A stretch of DNA of 49,805 bases from Bacteroidales bacterium (GTDB lineage Bacteria > Bacteroidota > Bacteroidia > Bacteroidales > F082). Below are positions 23,658 to 33,900 of the stretch, piece after piece. The translations under genes and the position numbers were made by a program. Positions within the stretch are counted from its first letter, which is position 1, and each line of letters opens with the position of its first letter. The notes beneath the pieces are model-generated. The model made no database searches and was not told the DNA's origin. It worked only from the letters and a program-made list of their open reading frames with translations. Location: NCBI GenBank assembly GCA_017645275.1, contig JAGCPH010000043.1:1-49805 (forward strand). The letters are read 5' to 3'.

Positions 23658-24440
23658 ATGATGAAAATAACGATTTTAGGTTGCGGCACATCGCAGGGTG
23701 TTCCTGTAATCGGTTGTAACTGCGACGTTTGCCGTTCGACCGACCCTCGCGACAAGCGTCTGCGCACGTCTATTCTAATACAGACGGAGCAGACCACCAT
23801 CTGTGTGGATGCAGGTCCTGACTTCCGTCAGCAGATGCTACGCGAGAACGTGCAACACCTCGACGCGATTCTTATCACACACCAGCACAAGGACCATATC
23901 GGCGGACTCGACGACGTGCGTTCGTTTAATTTCCTTCAGAACATCTCGATGCCTATTTATGCGTCACCTGAGGCGCAGGAGGAAATCAAACGCGAGTATT
24001 CGTACGCTTTCGTCGAGAAAAGCAAGCTTTACCCTGGCGCCCCGACATATAATCTCATCGATATTGAAGATGGCAAACCAATCATTATCAATGAGTTGAC
24101 CATCGAACCGATACCATTGCTGCACCTTAAGATGTTATGCTACGCCTTCCGTATCGGCAACTTTGCCTACGTCACCGACTTCCATTACATCTCCGAAGAG
24201 AGCATGCGCAGACTCGAAGGTGTTGAATACCTCATCATCGAGGCGTTGCGCAAAGAGAAGCACTACTCGCATATAAGCTTACCCGAGGCCATAGAGATAG
24301 CCCAGCGTCTGAATGTCAAGAAAGTTTGGTTCACCCACATCAGCCATACCATGGGCAAGGCTGCGGATGTCAATAAGACTTTGCCGTCAAACATGATGTT
24401 AGCCTACGACGGCTTGAGTTTCATTATAGAAAACCACTAA
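23658..24440 (+). CDS. MBL-fold metallo-hydrolase, PhnP-like
   Basis: A 260-residue metallo-beta-lactamase-fold enzyme. The metal motif is THQHKDH, with H75, H77, D79 and H80 as ligands. The N-terminus GCGTSQGVPVIGC, then NCDVCRS and RLRTSILI, matches the PhnP/phosphoribosyl cyclic phosphate diesterase group, in which the cysteines bind a structural zinc. The final conserved histidine is in VWFTHISHTMG. Such enzymes cleave phosphodiesters. The natural substrate here is uncertain because many Bacteroidota carry this gene away from phn operons. The frame is open upstream to 23535, but that would cross its own promoter, so the ATG at 23658 (or 23661) is chosen. Its last 42 bases overlap the convergent zinc-finger gene. 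Confidence 0.85.
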   Translation: MMKITILGCGTSQGVPVIGCNCDVCRSTDPRDKRLRTSILIQTEQTTICVDAGPDFRQQMLRENVQHLDAILITHQHKDHIGGLDDVRSFNFLQNISMPIYASPEAQEEIKREYSYAFVEKSKLYPGAPTYNLIDIEDGKPIIINELTIEPIPLLHLKMLCYAFRIGNFAYVTDFHYISEESMRRLEGVEYLIIEALRKEKHYSHISLPEAIEIAQRLNVKKVWFTHISHTMGKAADVNKTLPSNMMLAYDGLSFIIENH

Positions 24441-24767
24441 ACTGACGCGGTCGTCATCGTCGAAGCTGAACGCCTGGTCATAGACGAGGTAGTAAGGCCT
24501 GCCTTTTTTCGTTATATGGATTCCCGTAAAAAAGCTGAAGTCGAAGCCTTGTTCCTCAAGATAATGTTTAGGCACAGAGGTTCGCCCCGAAGGGTTGATT
24601 GCCCTCATTATCCCGCGGTTTTTCAGTAGTTTCTTGTTGACGGAACGGATAAATGTTTTTTGTTCGCTGTTGAATTTGTAATAGAAATTGTTTCTACACT
24701 TGTCGTCGCAAAAAACCTTGTCTGTCCGTCCTGTTATGATTTTGTTACAGTTTGGACATCTTTTCAT
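24399..24767 (-). CDS. Small zinc-finger protein of unknown function
   Basis: A 122-residue protein. The N-terminus is a zinc finger of the form C4-x2-C7-x12-C20-x3-C24, which resembles zinc ribbons or FCS-type fingers that bind nucleic acid. A basic helical stretch follows (IRSVNKKLLKNRGIMRAINP, about 41-60). After it comes a beta-rich end that includes an acidic run FDDDD. No named domain is recognised with confidence. It overlaps the DUF4159 gene by four bases (ATGA) and, at its 3' end, the convergent hydrolase gene by 42 bases. The tight coupling to DUF4159 and rsmE indicates that it is a genuine gene. An RNA or DNA role is a guess from the finger and the basic stretch. Confidence 0.75.
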   Translation of the reverse strand: MKRCPNCNKIITGRTDKVFCDDKCRNNFYYKFNSEQKTFIRSVNKKLLKNRGIMRAINPSGRTSVPKHYLEEQGFDFSFFTGIHITKKGRPYYLVYDQAFSFDDDDRVSLVVFYNETQAVVG

Positions 24768-25414
24768 TTCGTAAAAACGTATTGCAAAATATTTGCACCC
24801 ATTTTCAACGCTTTTTGTCGCACTTCATCGGAGTCTTTATGCACTCTTTGGTCTTCCCAGCCGTCGCCGAGGTCACATTCATAAGTGAAGAGGCACACCA
24901 GGCGTCCTTCATAGATTAGCCCGAACGCTTGTGGCGTCTTGAGGTCATGTTCGTGAATCTTCGGCAATCCGTTTGGAAACTCGTATGGTTCTTTAAATAT
25001 CTGATGCGAATATGGCAGTTCGACCCATTCCAGTTCAGGAAACACTTTCTGCATCTGGGGCATGATGAAATCCTTAAGTCCGTAGTTGTCGTCGATATGC
25101 AGGAAGCCGCCCGCCAGCAGGTAGTTACGCAGGTTTTCGCACTCCGCCTTGTCGAAGCTCACGTTACCGTGCCCTGTCATGTGCACAAACGGGTAGTTGA
25201 AGATATCAGGACTCCCCACCTCCACCGTCGCAATGTCGGGGTTGAGGTCGGTGTGCAGCTCCTGGTTGCAGAACTTCACCAGATTAGGCAATGATGTGGG
25301 GTTGGCATACCAGTCGCCGCCGCCTCTGTATTTCAGAAGCGCTATCTGTGTCTGTTGGGCTAAAGCGCTCATCGTCAGACACATAAACACGGTTACAAGC
25401 CATCTTTTCATCAT
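24764..25414 (-). CDS. DUF4159 domain exported protein
   Basis: A 216-residue protein with a signal peptide (MMKRWLVTVFMCLTMSALAQ). The body matches DUF4159: IALLKYRGGGDWYANPTSLP near the start, then HMTGHGNVSFDKAECENLRNY and GGFLHIDDNYG, a pattern related to a class I glutamine-amidotransferase-like fold. Its role is unknown. The open frame starts further upstream at 25450, but the ATG at 25414 overlaps the rsmE stop as ATGA and gives a proper signal peptide; 25411 is an equal alternative. It is translationally linked with rsmE before it and the zinc-finger gene after it. Confidence 0.85.
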   Translation of the reverse strand: MMKRWLVTVFMCLTMSALAQQTQIALLKYRGGGDWYANPTSLPNLVKFCNQELHTDLNPDIATVEVGSPDIFNYPFVHMTGHGNVSFDKAECENLRNYLLAGGFLHIDDNYGLKDFIMPQMQKVFPELEWVELPYSHQIFKEPYEFPNGLPKIHEHDLKTPQAFGLIYEGRLVCLFTYECDLGDGWEDQRVHKDSDEVRQKALKMGANILQYVFTK

Positions 25415-26121
25415 TTTGTCATTTGGTTTATCAGATTCACTGTATGGCAAGCCACTACCGCTGCCGTCTCTGTCCTTAGTCGGGCATCTCCCAGGCTCAC
25501 CGGGATGAAGCCGTTGTCTTTTGCCAGCTGCACCTCCTCGGGGCTAAAGTCACCTTCAGGACCGATAAGTATCAAGGCGTTACTACCTTTCCGGTACTTA
25601 TCGCATAGCAGTTCCGTCACATCATCGTCGATCCAGGCTATGAATTTTTGTCCGTCGAAAGGTTGTTTAACCAGCTTGTTGAAATCGATAACATCTTCAA
25701 TATCAGGTAGTTTCGATTTTATCGACTGTTTCATGGCGGCTATCATCACCTTACGGAAGCGTTCCACATTGGCCACGCGGCGTTCGGAGTGATATGATGC
25801 AAACAGTTGCACCTTGTCGATGCCTATCTCGGTGGCTTTTTCCAGGAACCATTCTGTGCGCTCGTTGAGTTTGGTGGGCGCTATAGCTATTTCTATTCTG
25901 AACGCTCTGTTATCATACCCTGGACGTTGGTTTGAGAGGCATGCCACCGCGCGTTTGGGATGTGCCTCCACCAGCTCCGCGTCATACAACGAACCTTGGC
26001 CGTCGGTGACGCAGAAACGGTCCCCCACCTGCATCCTCAGAACCTTGACACAGTGTTTTGATTCCTCCTCAGGGAAGGAGACCATTCCATTTTTAGCGTC
26101 GGGTAAATAAAAAACGTTCAT
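25411..26121 (-). CDS. rsmE: 16S rRNA m3U1498 methyltransferase RsmE
   Basis: A 236-residue SPOUT methyltransferase that methylates N3 of U1498 in 16S rRNA. An N-terminal PUA-like domain covers about 1-70 (HCVKVLRMQVGDRFCVTDG). The knotted catalytic domain contains LIGPEGDFSPEE (about 181-192) and LGDARLRTETAAVVA (about 207-221), both diagnostic for RsmE. Length is standard. It follows argS by 11 bases and overlaps the DUF4159 gene, so it is part of a run argS-rsmE-DUF4159-zinc finger. Confidence 0.94.
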   Translation of the reverse strand: MNVFYLPDAKNGMVSFPEEESKHCVKVLRMQVGDRFCVTDGQGSLYDAELVEAHPKRAVACLSNQRPGYDNRAFRIEIAIAPTKLNERTEWFLEKATEIGIDKVQLFASYHSERRVANVERFRKVMIAAMKQSIKSKLPDIEDVIDFNKLVKQPFDGQKFIAWIDDDVTELLCDKYRKGSNALILIGPEGDFSPEEVQLAKDNGFIPVSLGDARLRTETAAVVACHTVNLINQMTK

Positions 26122-26132
26122 ACCACATATCT

Positions 26133-27944
26133 TTACATACGCTCAGGCATCTGCATGCCGAGTAGTTCGCCTGCATTACGCAGCAAACGGGCAGTCATTG
26201 CCGCCAGCTGCAAACGGAACATCCTGCGTTGCTCGTCCTGTTCCTTCAGGATACTGCATTCCTGATAGAACTGGTTGAAGCCCTTGCAGAGGTCGTAGAT
26301 GTAGTTGGCTATCATGGCCGGACTGCGGTTGACAGCTGCTTGTTCGAGCACTGCAGGCCAAGCATGGATGTTTGTCAGCAGCGGTTTCTCATTCGGCAAA
26401 ATATCTTTTACAACGATATTATTGTCTACTGATATACCAGCTTCGGCAGCCTTACGCAGCACCGAGCAGATACGCGCGTGAGTGTATTGGATAAACGAAC
26501 CGGTGTTGCCGTTGAAGTCTATTGATTCTTTCGGGTCGAAGAGCATCGTCTTCTTCGGGTCGACTTTCAGGATGAAGTACTTCAGAGCGCCGAGTCCAAT
26601 CATATCATAGAGTTTGTTAGCCTCTTCGTCACTTAATCCGTGAGCTTTTCCCAATTCTTCCGACACGCTTCTGGCCGTTGCCACCATCTCGTCCATCAGA
26701 TCGTCGGCATCGACCACTGTACCTTCTCTCGACTTCATCTTACCGCTTGGCAGCTCAACCATACCGTAGGAAAGGTGTTCAATGTCGTTACCCCATTCGA
26801 ACCCCAGACGTACGAGGACGCGTTTCAGAACGTCGAAATGATAGTTCTGTTCATTGCCGACCACATATATCAGTTTCTTCGGATGGTACTCGTCATAACG
26901 CAATTGAGCGGTTCCGAGGTCTTGAGTCATGTAAACGGAGGTTCCGTCGCGACGGAGCAGCAGCTTCTCGTCGAGACCCTCATCGCGGAGGTCACACCAT
27001 ACCGAGTTGTCGTCGCGTTGATACAGTACGCCTTTTTTCAGGCCTTCCATCACCGTGCTCTTACCCAGCAGATATGTCTGCGACTCGTAGTAGATCTTAT
27101 CGAACGACACGCCGAGGCGTTTGTAGGTCACATCGAAGCCTTCATACACCCAGTTGTTCATCATCTCCCAAAGTTGACGCACTTCCTTGTCGCCGGCTTC
27201 CCATTTACGGAGCATCTCGCGTGTTTCCTGCATCAGCGGAGAAGCGTTTTCGGCCTCTGCTTTAGCCTTCTCTTTGTCATCATCGCTGAGTTCGTCGTAG
27301 TTGGCTGGCAGCAGGCTCTTCACTTCTTCCTTAAAATGCTTGTCAAACATCACATAAAAATCACCGATCAAATGGTCACCCTTCTTCCCTGTCGATTGCG
27401 GTGTGCAACCGTTGCCCCACTTCTGCCAGGCTATCATGCTCTTGCAGATATGTATGCCGCGGTCGTTCACGAGGTTCACTCTTACCACGTTCTCGCCATT
27501 GGCTTCCAGGATTGCCGACACGCTCCAACCCAGCAGGTTGTTGCGGATATGACCAAGGTGCAAAGGTTTGTTGGTGTTTGGTGAGGAATATTCCACCACC
27601 ACTGGTTTTCCTGTCACCTCTTTTCGTCCGAAATGCTCATTCAGATGATTTTTCTGCATAAAGTCGATCCAATAGCTGTCAGCGATGAGGAGGTTAAGGA
27701 AACCTTTCACCACATTGTATTTAGCTATGAACGGGCTTTCGTTCATCATCTCGGTTCCGAGTTCGTTGGCCAGGGCCTCCGGAGCTTTTCCTGCCAGTTT
27801 GGTAAACGGGAACACGACGATGGTGACGTCGCCTTCAAATTCGGGACGTGTCTTCTGGAAGCTCACTTGCTGTGCGTTAGGCTCCTGCCCGTAGAGCTTC
27901 TTGAAGGAGTCGATAAAGAGTTGTTTCAAAATCAGTTCCAACAT
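26133..27944 (-). CDS. argS: Arginyl-tRNA synthetase
   Basis: A 603-residue class I aminoacyl-tRNA synthetase that charges tRNA-Arg. The N-terminal additional domain (about 1-110) recognises the tRNA elbow. The HIGH motif appears as HLGH in SSPNTNKPLHLGHIRNN (about 121-137). The KMSKS region is GKMKSREGTVV, with K-M-K-S replacing K-M-S-K-S, as in other ArgS proteins that lack the canonical motif. The C-terminal DALR domain ends QLAAMTARLLRNAGELLGMQ, which packs on the anticodon. A TATCTTTG -7 box lies 27 bases upstream. The gene is 52 bases downstream of the RHS gene on the same strand. Confidence 0.96.
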   Translation of the reverse strand: MLELILKQLFIDSFKKLYGQEPNAQQVSFQKTRPEFEGDVTIVVFPFTKLAGKAPEALANELGTEMMNESPFIAKYNVVKGFLNLLIADSYWIDFMQKNHLNEHFGRKEVTGKPVVVEYSSPNTNKPLHLGHIRNNLLGWSVSAILEANGENVVRVNLVNDRGIHICKSMIAWQKWGNGCTPQSTGKKGDHLIGDFYVMFDKHFKEEVKSLLPANYDELSDDDKEKAKAEAENASPLMQETREMLRKWEAGDKEVRQLWEMMNNWVYEGFDVTYKRLGVSFDKIYYESQTYLLGKSTVMEGLKKGVLYQRDDNSVWCDLRDEGLDEKLLLRRDGTSVYMTQDLGTAQLRYDEYHPKKLIYVVGNEQNYHFDVLKRVLVRLGFEWGNDIEHLSYGMVELPSGKMKSREGTVVDADDLMDEMVATARSVSEELGKAHGLSDEEANKLYDMIGLGALKYFILKVDPKKTMLFDPKESIDFNGNTGSFIQYTHARICSVLRKAAEAGISVDNNIVVKDILPNEKPLLTNIHAWPAVLEQAAVNRSPAMIANYIYDLCKGFNQFYQECSILKEQDEQRRMFRLQLAAMTARLLRNAGELLGMQMPERM

Positions 27945-27970
27945 ATTACTAGTGCGTTAAAATTTGGGTG

Positions 27971-27978
27971 CAAAGATA
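27971..27978 (-). promoter_or_regulatory. -7 box for argS
   Basis: The minus strand reads TATCTTTG, preceding C, the same octamer used for dapA. It lies between the RHS stop and the argS ATG, which indicates that argS has its own promoter rather than depending on the RHS operon. Confidence 0.7.
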
Positions 27979-27996
27979 GTAAAAAAACGCCAATTA

Positions 27997-30900
27997 TTAA
28001 CTAGTTTTAAAAAATAAAGAATGCAAACGGCTATAACAGGTATTCATGCTTTTGCTAAATTTTTGCATATTGCCAGAAAAATCAATATTCATTATCTGAC
28101 CACACACTTCATTCAATGTAGCAGAGCCCCCTTCAAACTGCAGCCCGTCCCACATTATATTGGCGATACATCGGGCATACGGGACAAATTCGTTCCAGTT
28201 TCTACAGTTAAAACCATCAAATACTTTTTTGCCGGCGAACAAATTGCCTGCGATTTTAGCAGTCGAGGTTTCAAGGAGCATCCTATCCACCTTGTTTTTG
28301 CATAGTTTGGTCGCCAAAGTCACACCTTCTTCGTTATCATCAGTAGGAGCTTCAATATAGGCATTAAGTACCGATTTTGCCAGATTAGATCCAAGAGAAT
28401 ACATCATCTCCGTCTTAAAGCCGTCGCTTTTTATGACGCTCCAGTCGATATGATTTTTATTATCATTCTTATCCACGACATAGTTAACGCCCGATTTCAG
28501 AGTTGAGCCAGCCACATTACCCACAACTTGAATAACCCATGAACACTCCGACAAACCTATTGAAAGACAGCCGCTTACAAAACCAGCGCCAAACGTCAAA
28601 GCTCCTTCTTCGAAACTGTCAATATCATCACAATTGTTGATCAGATTCATAGCACCTTGAAACACTCCCCACAACAGCCATTCGACCCATTCACCTGAAG
28701 GGTCGCAATACGACAGCGGATTGTTGTAGCAATAGCTGTACCTATTGTAGTTTTGTGAGAAATCAGGATTTTGGATGTAATTATCGGGACTCATCATCAT
28801 CGACATCAACGGATCGTAAGCGCGACCGTTCATATTAACGATTCCGAAAGCCAAGAGTTGTTCATGGCCAGTGAAGCCTCTATCACACATCAACTCGCCA
28901 TCGTATCTTTCCGACCATTTCTCACCATCACGAGGATTGCCCCATGCGTCGAAGCTGACATTTTGGACGATTTCACCCTTTTCATCTGTAATCAGGCACC
29001 ATGAGTTCAGATGATCTTTGTGGACATACATTATCGAGGTCTCACCTTTTTCATTTGTACGACACACCGCAAATACGCCCATAGGACCTTTCAAAAATGT
29101 GTAAACAGTAAGCTTCCCGTTGATTATAACATATTCACAATCACCAGCATACACCTTATCTTTTTTGACATTATCTACAATCTCTTCAGAGTAAATCCTT
29201 TCGTGATCAAACCCATAATCAATTGACAATGAATTATTTCCGTAATTAACTTTTGACATCTTATCAAAAACGGTATATTTTATTAATTGATTCAAACCTG
29301 TCAATTCATCAAAGCCGGATTTCGCTTTTGTGATTGCATACGGATTGCCTGAATTATATTGAGCATCATAGAAAATATCCTGATTATCAATGGTTTTTGA
29401 CAAAATATTACCATATTCGTCATACGCCATAGTGCCTGTAATCTGGTTGTTCATCCTGATCTCAGTCAACCTGTTGAATTCATCATACACGAAGTTCTCT
29501 GTTTTTACGTTTCCATTGAATTTACTACGGCTCACGAGGTTTCCGAACGCATCATATGAATACTTTTGATTCTGATAAGCCACATCATCTGTAAAAGTCT
29601 GGATACCGCTCAAAAGATTCGATTTTGCATCATAATCCCGATGAGTCTTTAAACCGTTACCAACTTGATAATCAGTGATATAGCCCATCGCATCGGCTGA
29701 TTCAGTCTGCCAAAGTGTCTTGTTGTCGGCAAGATTAACCATCGACTTGTACAATCCGCTGTTAGTATACCTTTTTTGAACAGTGAGACCGCTCGGATAT
29801 GTTACAGTCTCTTCCCTATTGGCGTTATCATAGGTGTAATTGGTCGAATAAGTGGAACCTTTTATCGTTTCACTAACATTGACAACCCTCAACAGATCGT
29901 CATAATCATAAGACACAGTATGCGATTGTCCGTAGATTATTTGCGACAGCATTCCCATTTGACCTTTCTTGTCCTCATAAATCCATTGAGTTACAACAGT
30001 ATTTGCACCCTTGGCATCCGATTCGGAACGAGTCAGCACATTGCCAAGTTCGTCATAGTCAAAAATCGTGACACATTGTTTCGGATTTGTAGTGCTGACA
30101 AGCTCTCCGAAAGCGTTATATTCATACGACACCATGCCACACGAAGGGTCAGTCATCCTTGAAATATTACGCAAATTGTCGTATTCATATTCCACTTTTG
30201 TCGCTTTATTGTTACCAATCATTACGCTCTTTAGTTTTCCATCGCTATAATACTCATACTCAATTGCATTTCCGCCAATATCAACGACTTGCGTACGCCA
30301 GCCCATTGGATTCATTGTTTCAACGACAGTACGTGTCAAACCCTCTGGCGAAACGCTACTTATCGTAGTTTGCAGCTGATTATAGCTGTATGTTTGTGTC
30401 AAATCGTTAGGAAAAATCTCCTCAACGAGCCTATTGTTATTGTCGTACACAAAATAAAACCAATGTACGTCGTCACCTGGCTTGTAAGGCTTTGACTCTG
30501 ACACTATATTTCCTCTGTCATCATAAGAAAAATCGGTATAAACAGGCTCTCCATACAGTCCGAATGTCACTTCACGGACTTTTGTTCCGTTTTTGCTGTA
30601 AAATACCAGCATTTCCGCTGAGCCAGACGTTTTCTCCCAACAATAATACATGGCGTTGTTTGGTGCGTACTCATTACCATTGGCCCATCGTTTTGTTTTG
30701 ACAATCTTAATATCACCAGGCATAACGTTTTCCACAGTAATTTCAAAGGGATCAGACGCTATTTGAGTTTCAAAATGATTATAATCCACAGTTGAATTCA
30801 ACATACCATAATTATTATCGTAAGTAAAGTCAAAAGCCCATCCTTTCTCATTGATAGATGTTGTCGGAAAGCGATAATTGAGGTCTTGTGAGTAGTTCAG

Positions 30901-33900
30901 GTGTGTCACTTTCTGGCTTTTTGACGATGGTGTCGTCAGCGATTGCATGGTGGTATGCCCCATCTTATCATACGAGTATTCAGCCACTATTTTCAGCGGG
31001 TCATCGTAATTCATATCTACGTTGGGCAGCGACACGATTCTTGTGAATTGGAACGGATTGGTATTGGAATATTCGTACAGTTCGGTATTTCCGACTATCT
31101 CATTATCATCGTAATGTTGTGACTTCACAATACTTTGCGGACGAGAGACGGCCCAATCTTCCACCTTGTTATTATATACATATTCAGCTTTTTCCCAATA
31201 CATACATGCTTCCGCATCATTACCAGTATACGTCGCATCGGTTCCAGAAACAAGCCTTGCCACATTAACGGTATTTGAATAATAATCACCCGACATATCA
31301 GTCTGATAATCAATATTTTCAACATCTGTTTTCAGCACTACACCCGATTTGTCGTTATCATAACACACCGTTGTCTTACATGCCAAAAGAGGCATCATAA
31401 CTTTGTTATTCTGAACACATTTATAAATTTTATATGAGAAATTATCAGCCTCAACTATTTGATTATTTGAATTGCTCTTCAGATACAATTTCGGTAATAA
31501 AACATTATACGCACCAACCATATCAGTGTCTTTCCCATACAATTCTGTAGCGCATAACACATTGTTAATAAAGCATTCACATTCCTTTGTCACAAACCCC
31601 ATGAATCCTCTACCTTTGTTATTATACAGCATATTACTATACGAATATTTTGTTACATTGGGATTATTATTAACTGAAAAAACAGTGTCGACACATAACG
31701 CTCTGACAGGCAATGTAACAGTTCTAACATTATTGCTTATCCATTGTAGATCATAATCATATGATAAATCAGAATTGTTTGGCATCAGATATTGGTATTT
31801 AAAGCCTCTGGCATTGCCCAATCCGTCGGTGATGCGCTCGACACTGTATTTAGCTGATTGCGGGAAAAGCGAAACAATCTTGGGAATCTCATTATTATAT
31901 GGATTACCTCTGACTGACCCCAAAATACTGGCATTTTCACGTCCAAGAAAGTTGCCGACGTGCACATACTGATGTGAGTTGTTGATACTCAAATAAAAAC
32001 GTTTAATATCACCAAAGCCATAAGTATTGTCTGCTTTTTTATACATTTTAAAACCAATTGTCACATAATAATTACCGCCAGTGTTTTTAAATACTGCCAC
32101 ATCGGTCTTGCCGTCACCGTCAAAATCAGCAGTTCGGATAGTTTCTGTGGGCATCGAAAGATTCTGCAATGAGCAATAGTAATAATCCTGAGGTGCCAGT
32201 GCCAATCCATTCAACAGATTGTTGCCCAAACAAGGTTCTGGTGCCAACAATCTGTCGCCATCAGAATAAGCGACTTTCCAATAAGTCTGATTGTCGTATT
32301 TCAACACATCGAGATGGCCGTCGCCATTGAAATCGCCAGCAAACAGAAAGTCATCGGCATTGAAATTGTAATCTGTATACAAATTATTGAACACATACTG
32401 TCCGTTTTCTTTCGTGATTTTCGCAACTATCGAATAATCATTATGCAACGCCAACAGTTCCGAGCATCCGTCAGAATCAAAGTCAGCGACAAGAACATGA
32501 TCCGCGACGCCAAGTACGGCCTGCTGACCCAGACTTTGGACAAACACCTGATTGTCATCAAAATAAAAAATTTCCGGAGCACGTACTGAGCCGTTGGCAT
32601 TAGGCATATACATCAAATAGAAGTTTGTTTTTCTTTCATGACAAAAATCACCAGAATAAGGTATGAAATACTTCTCACTAATCTTATATCCGACATATTG
32701 GAAAGTGCCGCCAGTGTTAATATATGCATAAATCTTTGATTTCCAATCTTTTGCATCATCATTAACAAAATAAGGAACCAGATCATCTAATCCGTCGCCG
32801 TTTATGTCGGCAACATAAAGCCATTCAAGTGTTTTGTCCAAATCAAACATAAAAAATGGAGTGCTGTCAAATGTGCCGTCGCCATTATTCAAATACAACG
32901 TCACCGTGACGTCAGTCTGATATGACGAGCCTATTTTGTAAGGCACCAAAGCCACATCCGTATAACCATCACCATTGAAATCACCCACAAAAGGCACTTT
33001 ATTAAACACGTCTTTGCTCAATGTATACGATTCAAACTTGTCGGGATAGTGCTTTTTCTTACTATTCCACGATATCACTGTCGGATTGAGTTTCAGGCCA
33101 TTAGCCGTCAGGCCAATTCTCTGCAGTCGATAGTACAAAAAGCTCTGACTGTCTTCATAGACGTCCGGTTCCAGATAATTAAACGAATAATCATATAATA
33201 CCGTTCCTGTCATCATGTTTTTAATCATAATCTCTTTAAGAATTTTCTTGTGCTGAACGATATTCGAATATTCATAGCTAAACTCAACATCAGATCTGTT
33301 GTTATACACTAATTCCACTTTATACATAGTGTTGACGCCAGCATTTTCATTCAATGTGTATTCAATGCTGTTTAGATACCACTCCCCTTCGCTTTGGTTT
33401 TCAATGTAATTGAACACCATATAGTTCCCGTCACGATCTGACATCTTGTTGACGAGCCATGTCAGGACCACATCGTTACGGTTTTGCGGTTCGATACGCG
33501 AATCAGCAGTGCCGCCATACTCCCAAATGGTGCCGTCTTTTTTATAAACGACAAATTTCGATGGTCCGTTGTAACCTGTTGAATTAGAGACAATTTTGCA
33601 CATCTCATCGATTTCGGTCTTGTAAATCGCGCCATTTCCTCCGTAAGTGCCGCTACATAGCATAAGTCGCTTACCGTCAAGCATATAGCGGTCATCAACA
33701 AAGTTTATCGCCGTTTCGTTGTCATCATGATACAAAGTCTGCCCCACTCTGACAATGGAAGAAAGCCCAGACAAGTCCCAACCCCATCCGAGCAATCCAT
33801 TACTTGCCTGACTATTATATGTCACTGCAATATTTGGAGTAATGGAGCCAATACCTTGCGGCATCTGAATCGGGATCGAATATATAGCCCCACCGAAGTC

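Noticed and set aside
26640-27584. A 314-codon open frame on the plus strand inside argS
   Set aside because: It is exactly antisense to a full-length, motif-complete argS. It is His/Val/Leu-rich as expected from reading the complement of its codons, and it has no promoter box.
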